Source: DASVVT01 sp036386415
GTDB taxonomy: Bacteria > Acidobacteriota > Blastocatellia > Pyrinomonadales > Pyrinomonadaceae
DNA: 64,000 nucleotides
Assembly: GCA_036386415.1 (NCBI GenBank)
Contig: DASVVT010000026.1
Span: forward strand, 19,324-83,323
Reading direction: 5' to 3'
Shown: positions 26,168 through 35,370 of the stretch, piece after piece
Layout of the letters: every line of letters begins with the position of its first letter
Position numbering within the stretch: the first letter of the stretch is position 1
Made by a program: the position numbers and the translations under genes
Notes under the pieces: model-generated
The model's input: only the letters and a program-made list of their open reading frames with translations
What the model was told of the DNA's origin: nothing
The model's database searches: none

Positions 26168-26722
26168 GTGGCCGGTAACGATTATCATTTCGTCACGCGG
26201 TGGCGTGTGCGCAGCACGCCGGAAGAGGTCTCGAAGATTCTTGAAGACGCGGCTGATCTGGCGCGTTGGTGGCCTTCAGTCTATCTGGATGTCGAAGTAC
26301 TGGAGCCGGGCGAAGAGGGCGGCATCGGTAAACTCGTCCGTTTATATACGAAAGGCTGGCTGCCCTACACGCTGCGCTGGCAGTTTCGTGTGACGGAGTC
26401 GCGCCACCCCTTCGGCTTTACCCTTCAGGCGCTCGGCGATTTTGAGGGGCAAGGCATCTGGACATTCGAGCAGGATGGCGAGCATGTGAATATCACTTAC
26501 GACTGGAAGATCGGCACGCGTAAGCGTTTGCTCAACGCGCTCTCGTTCCTTTTGAAGCCGGTCTTCGCCGCCAATCATCGCTGGGCGATGGCGCGCGGGC
26601 TGGAGAGCCTCAACCTGGAACTGGCCCGCCGTCATGCGCAGAGCCCCGAAGAGGCCGCGCGCGTTCCGCCCCCACCGCGCCCGACGTTCCCACACAACAG
26701 GCTTGGTCGTAGATCAGCATAG
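26168..26722 (+). CDS. SRPBCC (START-like) family protein
   Basis: A 184-residue protein with a helix-grip fold: an initial strand (YHFVTRWRVRSTPEEVSKILED), a RWWPSVY turn, the central beta sheet and a long C-terminal helix. Members bind hydrophobic ligands or act in lipid and polyketide processing. The start is GTG 26168 with GGAGG seven bases upstream. The proline-rich tail is outside the fold. Confidence 0.8.
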   Translation: MAGNDYHFVTRWRVRSTPEEVSKILEDAADLARWWPSVYLDVEVLEPGEEGGIGKLVRLYTKGWLPYTLRWQFRVTESRHPFGFTLQALGDFEGQGIWTFEQDGEHVNITYDWKIGTRKRLLNALSFLLKPVFAANHRWAMARGLESLNLELARRHAQSPEEAARVPPPPRPTFPHNRLGRRSA

Positions 26723-26770
26723 AATGCAAGTTATATTGCAACAGGACATGTTCCGATAAAATGCTTATGC

Positions 26771-27013
26771 ATGCCAACGATTTTGAGAACCGGCCCTTAT
26801 CGTTTCTACTTTCATAGCCATGAACCTAATGAACCGCCACATATTCATGTTGATCGTGATAATTTATCTGCAAAGTTTTGGTTAGACCCGATAGACTTGG
26901 CTTATAATCTGGGGTTTAGCGCAAGGGCGCTACGAAGGCTACAATCTTTGATAGAAGAGCATCAAACAGAGTTGTTGGAGGCATGGAATGGGTATTTTGG
27001 CGTTGGCGGCTGA
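26771..27013 (+). CDS. DUF4160 protein
   Basis: An 80-residue protein with the DUF4160 signature (PTILRTGPYRFYFHSHEPNEPPHIHV). DUF4160 genes are very often paired with DUF2442 genes, as here, and such pairs are suspected toxin-antitoxin modules. The GGCATG stretch near its end doubles as the upstream region of the next gene, which it overlaps by 26 bp. Confidence 0.85.
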   Translation: MPTILRTGPYRFYFHSHEPNEPPHIHVDRDNLSAKFWLDPIDLAYNLGFSARALRRLQSLIEEHQTELLEAWNGYFGVGG

Positions 27014-27257
27014 TGAGCGTGTCGCAGGCGTAGAGTTTAATGATGATGCATTGAGCGTCACCCTCATGGATGGTCGGGTCATAGCCGTTCCGCTTGTCTG
27101 GTATCCAAGATTATTGGAGGCGACGGAGGCGGAACGGAACAACTGGCACATCAGTGGCGGCGGGTATGGAATTCACTGGCCTGATATAGATGAAGATTTG
27201 AGTACCGAAGGCTTGCTTCGTGGCGCACCAGCACCTCGCAAACAGTCGGCGAAATAG
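26988..27257 (+). CDS. DUF2442 protein
   Basis: An 89-residue protein with the DUF2442 pattern (AGVEFNDDALSVTLMDGRVIAVPLVWYPRLLEAT). It overlaps the DUF4160 gene by 26 bp in another frame, so the two are translationally coupled. It probably acts as the partner (antitoxin-like) protein; this is inference from pairing. Confidence 0.85.
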   Translation: MGILALAADERVAGVEFNDDALSVTLMDGRVIAVPLVWYPRLLEATEAERNNWHISGGGYGIHWPDIDEDLSTEGLLRGAPAPRKQSAK

Positions 27258-27281
27258 TTCTCCTGGTTTTCCGTCAATCGG

Positions 27282-28406
27282 CTACCACCCGCGTTGAATC
27301 TCCCAGCGATCTACGATGCGCTCGCCTTCGAGCACTTGATAGTGCGAATGCTGCGCGGCGGTCAGGCACGAGTGATTGGCGAGCACGCGCACGCGCGCTC
27401 CGACCTTCAGACGATCAAGATTCGCATCATCAACTCCGGTAATCTCGCCGTGCTCCTGCGACAGAGCAGCGACACGCAACCCCGTATCGTCTCCTTCAAG
27501 ACCAAGCACCAGACCGTAGCCGCAGGCTGCATCCAACTCGATTGCGCCGCGATCCTTTGAGAGCGCGAGCGCTCCGGCGTCAATCACGACTTTGCGTCGC
27601 GTGCGATCACGATGAACGACCGCCGCGAGCACCGTCAGGGCGCAATCTTCAAGCGCACAGCTACCTAGAGTCGCCTGAAACGCGTCGAAGAAGATGTAGT
27701 TGCCCGGTCGAGCCTCGTCTATGCCTTCCAGGTGATCGACGCTTGTGATCGTCGGCGTCGAGCCGATGCTGATAATAGGCACGGGCAACCCTTCGGCGCG
27801 CAGACCGGAAGCCGCCTCCAGCATGAGGTCTCGCTCGTGCCGCGCCACTGCGAGCAGCTCTTCTTTCGAGCGGCAGTGATAGGAATGGCCTGCGTGCGTG
27901 AGAATGCCCGCGAAGCGCAAGTTGGACGCATCCATGATCCGTCTGGGAATCTCGAACGCCTCCGGCGCGTCCATCTCGACACCGCAGCGATGATAACCGC
28001 AGTCCATTTTCATGTAGAGGTCTAGCTTGACATCAGCACGCCGCGCAGCTTCGTTCAAACGCGAGGGGATCGACAGGTCGTCCGTGATGAGCGCCAGCCG
28101 CTCGCAATTTTTCGAGAGCTCAATCGCCTGCTCGAATTTACCCGGCTCGATGGGCACGGCGTAGGTGATGTCTGTGAACCCGTGCGAAATGAAGGCACGC
28201 GCCTCTGCGAGCGTCGAGACGGTCAATGCCCCTGAATGACCTTTCGTTTGAATGCGCGCCACCTCGACAGACTTATGCGTCTTGACGTGTGGCCGAAGTT
28301 TTGTCCCGAAGCCCGCCACGCGCGCACCGACGCGCGTCGCATTGCGCTTGAGCCGCTCTATATCGAGCAACAGGGACGGGGTCTGGAGCGATTGCAAATC
28401 CATCAT
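27282..28406 (-). CDS. D-threonine aldolase/D-serine dehydratase-like PLP enzyme
   Basis: A 374-residue fold-III PLP enzyme with an alanine-racemase-type N-terminal barrel. The PLP lysine lies in RPHVKTHKS. The C-terminal domain has the metal-binding HSCLTAAQH region typical of the DSD1/D-threonine aldolase group. It cleaves D-beta-hydroxy amino acids or dehydrates D-serine; which one is not clear. The start lies at the edge of a TAAATCGTAAATC-type inverted repeat. Confidence 0.85.
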   Translation of the reverse strand: MMDLQSLQTPSLLLDIERLKRNATRVGARVAGFGTKLRPHVKTHKSVEVARIQTKGHSGALTVSTLAEARAFISHGFTDITYAVPIEPGKFEQAIELSKNCERLALITDDLSIPSRLNEAARRADVKLDLYMKMDCGYHRCGVEMDAPEAFEIPRRIMDASNLRFAGILTHAGHSYHCRSKEELLAVARHERDLMLEAASGLRAEGLPVPIISIGSTPTITSVDHLEGIDEARPGNYIFFDAFQATLGSCALEDCALTVLAAVVHRDRTRRKVVIDAGALALSKDRGAIELDAACGYGLVLGLEGDDTGLRVAALSQEHGEITGVDDANLDRLKVGARVRVLANHSCLTAAQHSHYQVLEGERIVDRWEIQRGW

Positions 28407-28409
28407 ATG

Positions 28410-28473
28410 CGTAATTCGTAAATCATGAATCGTAAATCGCCGAACCGTTTCTCTTTTTCCCCGACGATTTACG
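28410..28473. repeat. Short inverted repeat, 'CGTAAATC' family
   Basis: The left arm CGTAATTCGTAAATC...CGTAAATCG and the right arm CGATTTACG enclose a pyrimidine-rich spacer. It lies between tandem minus-strand genes and is the only copy in this window. Confidence 0.5.
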
Positions 28474-28484
28474 TTCTCCAGGTT

Positions 28485-29639
28485 TCAGTATAAGTGCTCT
28501 TCGTCGCGAAGGCCGACGGCGACAGGAGCGACAGTGCCCGCCGCGCGCCGCTCCCAGGCGCTCGTTTGCCAGTTGTCGATGGCGTCCTTGTCCTTTTGCA
28601 GAATCCAGACGGGGAGAGACATGTACAGGTACTCGGCCAGCGCATAGACGTAAGGCTCGTACATGCGGCGCAGCTCCGCGAGCCTCTGATCGGCAGCCGC
28701 ACCGTCGCGCAGAGGGATACCGGCTGCCGCGAGGCTCATTCTCAAGCGTGAGAGGTCTGCGGGTGGAAGACGATCAGGCTCTGGCGTGACAGGCGGCGTA
28801 TAGAGTATCTGGGCCAGGTCAACGATGGCGTGGCGTGCCATGGCGAAGGTGAGCCGCGCCTGCCAGGCCGACACACCTTTGACGCCGACCATCACGAGCG
28901 TGCACGTATCCAGAATCGTCGTCAGCGCCACCAGCCACGACTGGTTATCGTGCTGCGAGCGGAAAAAGCAGAGGACGGGATAAGAGAGATGGCTCTCCAT
29001 CAACTCCGCAGACCAGCGCTCCCAATCACCCAGAAACTCATCAAGCTCCTTCATATTGCCGCAGGCGGCATGACGTTTGAGCAGCTCCGTGGCGCTCGAA
29101 GGCGAGCCGGAGCGCGCGTCCAGCAGAGAGATGTTCACTTCGCGCCGCGAGAATGCCTGGTAGAGCACGGGCAGGTATCCGATGACGATGGCGATAAAGC
29201 CGAAGCCCGTTCCCGCCTCGACCGTTGACAGGAAGCGGCCAAGGCGTGTCACCGGCACGACATCTCCGAAGCCGAGCGTGAAGAACGTGACGCCGCTCAG
29301 GTAAAGATAGGTTCCGAAGCCTGGGGCTGCCTCATACACGTTAAGGCTCACGTAGTGTGCCCATTGCAACAGCGCGAAGCCGAAGATCAGCCCCACCGCC
29401 CAGATGTTGATGAGCACGGGCAGCGACAGCGGCCCGTAAATGCCAAGGTAGCTGTCCCGCCGCTTGCCTCTGCGTATGCGGCGCGCGAGCGCAGCCCAGG
29501 GCATCCACGTGTAGCGATAGAAAAGTCTGGTCAGGCGAATGCGGCGCGTCACGCGCCTCGGCAGGACGATGGTCTCGAAGGCATCCCAGAGGACGGTCAA
29601 AATCAGGATACAACCGGCGATTGTTAAAAGCGCAGTCAT
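28485..29639 (-). CDS. Potassium channel family protein
   Basis: A 384-residue membrane protein. An N-terminal helix precedes a two-TM pore module with the selectivity filter TLGFGD (VTFFTLGFGDVVP), so it belongs to the Ion_trans_2 group. The C-terminal ~220 residues are soluble and helical without a recognised RCK domain. GGAG lies 11 bases before the ATG. Confidence 0.85.
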   Translation of the reverse strand: MTALLTIAGCILILTVLWDAFETIVLPRRVTRRIRLTRLFYRYTWMPWAALARRIRRGKRRDSYLGIYGPLSLPVLINIWAVGLIFGFALLQWAHYVSLNVYEAAPGFGTYLYLSGVTFFTLGFGDVVPVTRLGRFLSTVEAGTGFGFIAIVIGYLPVLYQAFSRREVNISLLDARSGSPSSATELLKRHAACGNMKELDEFLGDWERWSAELMESHLSYPVLCFFRSQHDNQSWLVALTTILDTCTLVMVGVKGVSAWQARLTFAMARHAIVDLAQILYTPPVTPEPDRLPPADLSRLRMSLAAAGIPLRDGAAADQRLAELRRMYEPYVYALAEYLYMSLPVWILQKDKDAIDNWQTSAWERRAAGTVAPVAVGLRDEEHLY

Positions 29640-29825
29640 CTACATGGCTCCTGCAACATCAATCGGGGGCATCAATCTTCTTGCGCCCCCGCGCCTCACT
29701 CGACAAACGAAGCAAGCCGGGCGAGAAGACTTGACCGGAATTCCCTTTGTAACTATCATTGTTACAGTCGCTGCATGATAACTCGTTTGTGAATTAGTGG
29801 CAAGCGCATGTGTAGAGAGAAGAGA

Positions 29826-29920
29826 TTAAACGCAAAGAGCGCAAAGGAGGAGACGCAAAGAACGCAGAGAAGCAGCCTCTTTGCGTCCTCTGCGATGCCC
29901 TTTGCGGCCTTTGCGTTTAA
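29826..29920. repeat. Dispersed inverted repeat, 'CGCAAAGG' family copy 5
   Basis: TTAAACGCAAAGAGCGCAAAGG and the matching right arm ending GGCCTTTGCGTTTAA. It lies between the divergent channel and SDR genes, 30 bp before the SDR start. Confidence 0.75.
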
Positions 29921-29950
29921 ACGCCTCTTTAAGTCAGGAAGGAGTTCTAG

Positions 29951-30703
29951 ATGAACAGACTACAGGGAAAGTATGTGTTGATAACCGGAGCCTCGCAGGG
30001 GTTGGGACGCCAGTTGGCAATCAGTTATGCGCGCGAAGGCGCGGCGGGTCTAAGTATTGTGGCGCGTAACAAGGATGCGCTCGACGAAGTGCGAGCGCGC
30101 ATCCGCGAGGTGGCGCCCCGGACACAAGTTGTCGTGATCGTCGCCGATCTGACCGCGCAGGAAGCGGTCGAGCGCGTCATCGCTACGACGCTCGCTGAAT
30201 TCGGCGGGCGACTCGACGTGCTGGTCAACAACGCCTCGGCCATCGGCCCGACTCCGCTGCCTTACCTGCTCGACTACCCGCTCGAAGATTTTCATGCGGT
30301 GATTAACACCAACCTCGTCGCCCCGTTTCTGCTCATCAAGAAAGCGCTGCCCGCGATGGTCGAGCACGGCGGGTCGATCATCAACGTGACGAGCGACGCG
30401 GGGCGCGTGGGCTACCCTGGCTGGGGCGCTTACGGCATCTCGAAGTTCGGCATCGAGGGGATGTCGCAGACGTGGGCGGCTGAGCTTGAAGGAAGCAACG
30501 TGCGCGTCAACTGGGTCGATCCCGGCGAGATGAACACGGCGATGCACCGCGCCGCAGAGCCTGAAGAAGACCCCACGCAGTGGGCTGACCCGGCGGACGT
30601 GACGGAAATCTTTATCTATCTCGCTTCGGATGAATCGCGCGACGTGAACGGGAAAAGATTCCAGGCGCAGGAGGAAGATGAAACGGTAGACAGTAGTCAG
30701 TAG
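29951..30703 (+). CDS. Short-chain dehydrogenase/reductase
   Basis: A classical SDR of 250 residues: cofactor motif GASQGLGRQ, NNAS, the active-site Ser in NVTSDAGRVG and YGISK. The substrate is unknown. GGAAGGAG lies upstream of the ATG. The last four residues and the TAG stop are encoded by the CAGTAG repeat, so the natural C terminus may have been replaced. Confidence 0.9.
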   Translation: MNRLQGKYVLITGASQGLGRQLAISYAREGAAGLSIVARNKDALDEVRARIREVAPRTQVVVIVADLTAQEAVERVIATTLAEFGGRLDVLVNNASAIGPTPLPYLLDYPLEDFHAVINTNLVAPFLLIKKALPAMVEHGGSIINVTSDAGRVGYPGWGAYGISKFGIEGMSQTWAAELEGSNVRVNWVDPGEMNTAMHRAAEPEEDPTQWADPADVTEIFIYLASDESRDVNGKRFQAQEEDETVDSSQ

Positions 30704-30829
30704 TCAGTAGACAGTAGAACAGAAAATCCATTAGTGTGGTCGATATTGCGTACTTTAAATCATAGTAGATAACAGAGCTTGAGGCTCTGTCTTTTCTACT
30801 GGCTGCTGACTACTGTCTACTGTCTACTT
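30686..30829. repeat. Dispersed inverted repeat, 'CAGTAGW' family copy 3
   Basis: It overlaps the 3' end of the SDR gene and supplies its TAG stop (30701-30703). The right arm ends six bases before the QueA-like start codon. Confidence 0.75.
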
Positions 30830-30834
30830 TCGCG

Positions 30835-31884
30835 ATGCCCGCTCCCTTCTCTTTCTACCTTCCGCCTGAGCTTTCGGCCAAAGAGCCGCCGGAGCGGCGC
30901 GGGCTGGCGCGCGATTACGTCCGTCTGATGGTCATCGACCGCAAGACTCACAGCGTAGAGCATTCCAGGTTCAATCGCCTCGGCGAATTCCTGCGCGCGG
31001 GCGACCTGCTCGTCTTCAACACGAGCCGCACGCTGCCCGCTTCACTTTCGGGTTGTGAAGTGCCCGGCGGGCCGTGCATAGAGGTTCGCCTCGCAGAGCA
31101 TCTCGCGGACGGCGCATGGCTCGCGCTGCTGCTGTGCCAGCGAGGCGATCCCTTCAGTTGCGGCCTGCGCAGCGGCATGCAGATAGACTTCGGCGAGGGC
31201 TTGACGGGGACAGTCTATGACCGCGATGAGAATATTCCGAGGCTCTGGAAGATGCGCTTCTCGAAAGAGGGGAGCGAGCTATTGCAACTGCTCTACCGTC
31301 TGGGGCGGCCAATCCGTTACGAGTATGTCTCGGCTCCCTGGGATTTGGATTACTACCAGACCGTCTATGCGCGCGAGCCCGGCTCGGCGGAGATGCCATC
31401 CGCCGGGCGTGCCTTCACCTGGCGACTGCTCTTCGACCTGCAACGCCTTGGCATAGGCACGGCCTACCTGGTGCTCCATACAGGACTCTCTTCTTACATG
31501 GACGATGACCTGGACGCGCAGCACCCTGCCTCTGAAGAGGAATATTTGATCAGCGAGACGACCGCCAGCAAGATCAACGCGGCGCACCAACATGGCGGAC
31601 GAGTGATCGCCGTCGGCACGACCGTCGTGCGAGCGCTGGAATCTGTCGCAGACGAGAGCGGGCGTGTTCAGGCAAGCCACGGCTATACGCGGCTGCACAT
31701 CACTGCCGATCACCGGCTCAGAGCCGTCGATGGACTGCTCACGGGTCTGCACGAACCGGAAGCCAGCCATCTAGACCTGCTGACAGCCTTTCTTCCCGCA
31801 GAGAAGATTCGTGAGGCTTACGAGGAGGCCGTCCACTTAGCTTACCTGTGGCACGAGTTCGGGGATTTGAACCTGATCCTTTAG
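30835..31884 (+). CDS. QueA-like S-adenosylmethionine:tRNA ribosyltransferase-isomerase
   Basis: A 349-residue member of the QueA family, which transfers the ribosyl moiety of SAM to 7-aminomethyl-deazaguanine in tRNA during queuosine synthesis. The overall order is kept: N-terminal FSFYLPPELSA, GDLLVFNTSRTLPASL, YLVLHTGLSS, GGRVIAVGTTVVRALES and the GDLNLIL end. Several usual residues differ (NTSRTLPASL for NDTRVIPARL; LLTGLHEPEASHLD for the usual TNFHLPxSTL). It may be a functional divergent enzyme or a specialised paralogue. No other queuosine gene is near. Confidence 0.7.
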   Translation: MPAPFSFYLPPELSAKEPPERRGLARDYVRLMVIDRKTHSVEHSRFNRLGEFLRAGDLLVFNTSRTLPASLSGCEVPGGPCIEVRLAEHLADGAWLALLLCQRGDPFSCGLRSGMQIDFGEGLTGTVYDRDENIPRLWKMRFSKEGSELLQLLYRLGRPIRYEYVSAPWDLDYYQTVYAREPGSAEMPSAGRAFTWRLLFDLQRLGIGTAYLVLHTGLSSYMDDDLDAQHPASEEEYLISETTASKINAAHQHGGRVIAVGTTVVRALESVADESGRVQASHGYTRLHITADHRLRAVDGLLTGLHEPEASHLDLLTAFLPAEKIREAYEEAVHLAYLWHEFGDLNLIL

Positions 31885-31920
31885 AGCGGTTTTCAAATGA
31901 ATGTGAGACAAGGATAAAAT

Positions 31921-32030
31921 TGTAGGGGCAGAGGACTTGTCCTCTGCCCGCTCAAGAGCGAAGACGGGCAGAGGACTTGTCCTTGCCCCTACAGCGAAGA
32001 CGGGCAGAGGACTTGTCCCTGCCCCTACAG
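31921..32030. repeat. Repeats of GGGCAGAGGACTTGTCC
   Basis: Three copies of the 17-bp core are interleaved with CTGCCC/GCCCCTAC complements, so adjacent copies can pair as hairpins. It lies between convergent genes (QueA-like and zinc-ribbon) and resembles the window's other word-array elements. No second locus was found here. Confidence 0.6.
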
Positions 32031-32100
32031 TTCTACACCCGATTGAAATTTGCTCTAGCTCTTTGCGTCCTGAGTGCGTTTTGGCCTTTGAGACCCCGGA

Positions 32101-32802
32101 CTATTCCTCATCCCCGCCTTGCCTGATGATGATGTCCGTCTCGTTGCCAACAGAAGTGATGATAGCCCTGATGTCCTCACTGCGTAGGATGGTCATGTTG
32201 CCGCCGGGCACCTTCACTGTCTCGCTCGGCTTGATCTTGTCCGTATACCACTGGACAACTTTATCTGTAGGATCACTGGTTCTGAGTTGGAGAACGTGGC
32301 CGTCCCTTTTCGTTACGTCTAGAAGTGTCTTGGCATTGGGATAGACGAGCGCGCTGCTGATCGGCGCAGAACCGCCGCTTCCAGATGGTGGTGCCGGGGG
32401 TGGCGGTATTTCGGGGACTGTCACGACCGGCGTCTCAGGACGACTATTCCGATCACTCGCAAGCTTCATGGCGACGAGCGCGATAGGAAAGATGAGCAGG
32501 AGGAGCACGAGACCCGCGAGCAGCACCCTGGTCGTAGAAGAAGATGGCTGTAAAGACTTCGTCACCGGAGCAGCAGGTGGGGCGGGCATCTCACCGGGGG
32601 ACATGTATGCCGGGCCGGTCAGCGGCGAGTTGATGTGCTGCGTGGCGGCGTTGGGCTCTCGGTCTCGCGTCGCAAAGACTCGCGTCTCCGCTTCGAGTAC
32701 GCTTTGTGCCGGGGCTTCGGGCGCGGGCTGGCCGCACCGGCGGCAGAATCTAGCCCCGGCTGTCATCTCAGCGCCGCACTTCGTACAGGTCGTGCTTGAC
32801 AT
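32101..32802 (-). CDS. Zinc-ribbon membrane protein
   Basis: A 233-residue protein. The N-terminal zinc ribbon has paired CxxC motifs (CTKCGAEM and FCRRCGQP), followed by a Pro/Ala-rich linker and one membrane segment (VLLAGLVLLLLIFPIALVAM). The extracytoplasmic tail has a beta domain (VTKRDGHVLQLRTSD; PGGNMTILRSEDIRAIITSVG). The role is unknown. Confidence 0.75.
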   Translation of the reverse strand: MSSTTCTKCGAEMTAGARFCRRCGQPAPEAPAQSVLEAETRVFATRDREPNAATQHINSPLTGPAYMSPGEMPAPPAAPVTKSLQPSSSTTRVLLAGLVLLLLIFPIALVAMKLASDRNSRPETPVVTVPEIPPPPAPPSGSGGSAPISSALVYPNAKTLLDVTKRDGHVLQLRTSDPTDKVVQWYTDKIKPSETVKVPGGNMTILRSEDIRAIITSVGNETDIIIRQGGDEE

Positions 32803-32919
32803 AATCGTTGGCCGTAATTGATCGCTCTCTGATGCTTCTGTAAGATTATCTCAGGAATGAAGGACAGGCAAACACAAGAGTGTCTAAAAAGATAAGCAGA
32901 GTTTTCAGTGAGTAGAGGA

Positions 32920-33006
32920 TTAAACGCAAAGAGCGCAAAGTCTGATCGCAAAGGTCGCAGAGAAACGACCCCTGGCGTCTTCTTCCTTTGCGTCCTTTGC
33001 GTTTAA
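32920..33006. repeat. Dispersed inverted repeat, 'CGCAAAGG' family copy 6
   Basis: It lies in the divergent space between the zinc-ribbon and DUF5522 genes; the arms end TTAAACGC and GCGTTTAA. Confidence 0.75.
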
Positions 33007-33037
33007 TTTAGTCCGAAGGGATATAGACGAGCGAACA

Positions 33038-33265
33038 ATGGAAGAGGATTATACAAACGACCGATTATCTATTAATCTATCTTCCCAGGAACTCCCCGCT
33101 TTGGTCGAAGGTCGTGACTACTATCTTGAGGGAGGCTATATGGTGTTCACAGCCGCCTTTCTGCTTCGCCGTGGCTACTGCTGCGAGAGCGGCTGCCGAC
33201 ACTGTCCCTACGGGGAAGGCGCTGTGAATGCCGTCCGTCCGCCTGCAAATAAATTTCAGCCATGA
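33038..33265 (+). CDS. DUF5522 protein
   Basis: A 75-residue protein with the DUF5522 core (LVEGRDYYLEGGYMVFTAAFLLRRGYCC and CRHCPYG); the cysteines could bind a metal. Its TGA stop overlaps an ATG at 33262, so it is probably co-transcribed with the S46 peptidase. Confidence 0.8.
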   Translation: MEEDYTNDRLSINLSSQELPALVEGRDYYLEGGYMVFTAAFLLRRGYCCESGCRHCPYGEGAVNAVRPPANKFQP

Positions 33266-33273
33266 GGAAAGCG

Positions 33274-35370
33274 ATGAAGTTTAAAAAACTCCTGAGCGCA
33301 CTCCACATAATTCTTCTGACGGTCTCCATCTGCTCTCTTCCGGCACAAGCCGACGAGGGCATGTGGCCTTTTAACAACGTCCCGCGCGCCGAGATCAAGA
33401 AGCGTTACGGTTTCGATGTGACGGACGCCTGGCTGCGCCGTGTCCAGCTTGCGTCCGTCCGCTTCAACAATGGAGGCTCCGGCTCTTTCGTCTCGCCGGA
33501 CGGGCTGGTGTTGACGAATCATCACATCGCCGCAGACACCCTGGCGAAACTGAGCACCCCGCAGCGAGACTTCGGGAAGATAGGGTTCTATGCCCGCACG
33601 CGCGCCGAAGAGATGAAGGCTCCAGACCTTGAGCTGAACGTCTTGATGAGCATCGAGGACGTGACGGCGCGCGTCAACGTCGCGGTCAAAGAAGGCATGT
33701 CCGGGAGGGAAGCCAACGAAGCGCGAACCCGTGCCATCAGCATGATCGAGGACGAGTCATTGAAGGCGACCGCGTTGCGCAGTGATGTCGTCACGCTGTA
33801 TCAGGGCGGACAGTACAATCTCTACCGTTATAAAGTGTATACGGACGTGCGTCTGGTCTTCGCGCCCGAAGCCCAGATTGCAGCCTTCGGCGGCGATCCC
33901 GACAACTTCAACTTCCCGCGCTACGGACTGGACATGGCGCTCTTTCGCGTCTACGAGAACGGTCAGCCGGTGCGCGTCGAGAATTATTTCAAGTGGTCAA
34001 CGACCGGTGCAAAGGCGGGCGAGCTTGTTTTCGTTTCGGGCAATCCGGGCTCGACCCAGCGCTTGAATACCGTCGCTCATCTGGCCTACCTGCGCGAGAC
34101 GGGCATCCCGCTCTATATCAAGTATCTCGAACGCCAGCGCGCGCTCCTCAAGAAGTACGGCGCGAAAGGTGAGGAACAGGAGCGGCTCGCACGCGAAGAC
34201 CTGGCGAGTGTGGAGAACAGTCTGAAATCTTATCGCGGGCAAATGGAAGGATTGCAGAACCGTGCGATCATGGCGCGCAAACAGAAGGCTGAGGATGAGC
34301 TGCGCCGCTCGGTCATGTCGGATGCGCGCAAAGTTAAGGAGTACGGCGACGCCTGGGAACAGATCGAGCGCGCGCGCAAGGGGCTGCCCGCTTACGAGCG
34401 CGAGCGCAGGTTCCTGGACAGCGAATGGGGTTTCAACTCGCAGCTTTTCAACCTCGCGAGAAAGCTGGTGCGCCTCGCGGAGGAGAGCGAAAAGCCGAAC
34501 GGCGAGCGGCTGTCCGAATACACGGATGCGCGCCGCGCCTCGCTTGAGCTTGAGTTGTACTCCCCCGCCCCGATCTACGACGATTTCGAGAAGCTGAAAC
34601 TCGCAGACTCGCTCGCCTTCATGCGCGACGAGCTGGGCGCTAACCACGCGCTCGTCAAGAAAGTATTGAACGGCAAGACGCCGGAAGCGCGGAGCGCGGA
34701 GCTGATCGAAGGCACGCATCTCAAAGACGTGGGCGCACGCAAGCAGTTGGCCGCCGGAGGCCGTCAGGCGATTGAGAAATCCGATGACCCGATGATCCGA
34801 CTGGCGCGCGCCATTGACCCTGAATCGCGTGCCGTGCGCAAGCGTTATGAGGACGAGGTGTTGGGCGTTGAGCGCGCAAGCTACGCGAAGATCGCGCGCG
34901 CGCTCTTCGATCTGGAAGGGACGAAGCTCTACCCTGATGCGACCTTCACGCTGCGGCTCTCCTACGGCGTCGTCAAAGGCTACATGGAGAACGGCAAACA
35001 GGTGCAGCCCTTCACATACTTCGCGGGTCTTTACCGGCGCTCCGCCGAGCACAATCACAAGTCGCCCTATGATCTGCCGCCGCGCTGGGTCGAGAAGAAG
35101 GCGGCGCTCAACCTGCGCACGCCCTTCAATTTCGTCACCACCTCCGACACCATCGGCGGCAATAGCGGCTCGCCCATCATCAATCGCCGCGCAGAGCTGG
35201 TCGGCCTCAATTTTGATCGCAACATACACGGGCTGGTCGGCAACTTCATCTACGACGAGACGCAGAAACGCAACATCGGCGTCGATTCGCGCGGCATGCT
35301 CGAAGCCCTGCGCAAAGTTTACGGCGCGAATGAGGTGGCGGAGGAGTTGGAAAAAAGCAGTAGACAGTAG
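33274..35370 (+). CDS. S46-family dipeptidyl-peptidase (DPP7/DPP11 type)
   Basis: A secreted or periplasmic serine exopeptidase that removes dipeptides. A signal peptide (KLLSALHIILLTVSICSLPAQA) is followed by a chymotrypsin-like domain split by a helical insert, as in the family. Catalytic residues are in TNHHIA (His), GGDPDNFNFPRY (Asp) and GGNSGSP (Ser). Eighteen residues after the Ser is an Arg (NFDRN), where DPP11 of Porphyromonas carries Arg673, which selects acidic P1 residues. ATG 33274 is chosen because GAGG lies just upstream. The final residues and TAG come from a CAGTAG repeat. Confidence 0.9.
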   Translation: MKFKKLLSALHIILLTVSICSLPAQADEGMWPFNNVPRAEIKKRYGFDVTDAWLRRVQLASVRFNNGGSGSFVSPDGLVLTNHHIAADTLAKLSTPQRDFGKIGFYARTRAEEMKAPDLELNVLMSIEDVTARVNVAVKEGMSGREANEARTRAISMIEDESLKATALRSDVVTLYQGGQYNLYRYKVYTDVRLVFAPEAQIAAFGGDPDNFNFPRYGLDMALFRVYENGQPVRVENYFKWSTTGAKAGELVFVSGNPGSTQRLNTVAHLAYLRETGIPLYIKYLERQRALLKKYGAKGEEQERLAREDLASVENSLKSYRGQMEGLQNRAIMARKQKAEDELRRSVMSDARKVKEYGDAWEQIERARKGLPAYERERRFLDSEWGFNSQLFNLARKLVRLAEESEKPNGERLSEYTDARRASLELELYSPAPIYDDFEKLKLADSLAFMRDELGANHALVKKVLNGKTPEARSAELIEGTHLKDVGARKQLAAGGRQAIEKSDDPMIRLARAIDPESRAVRKRYEDEVLGVERASYAKIARALFDLEGTKLYPDATFTLRLSYGVVKGYMENGKQVQPFTYFAGLYRRSAEHNHKSPYDLPPRWVEKKAALNLRTPFNFVTTSDTIGGNSGSPIINRRAELVGLNFDRNIHGLVGNFIYDETQKRNIGVDSRGMLEALRKVYGANEVAEELEKSSRQ

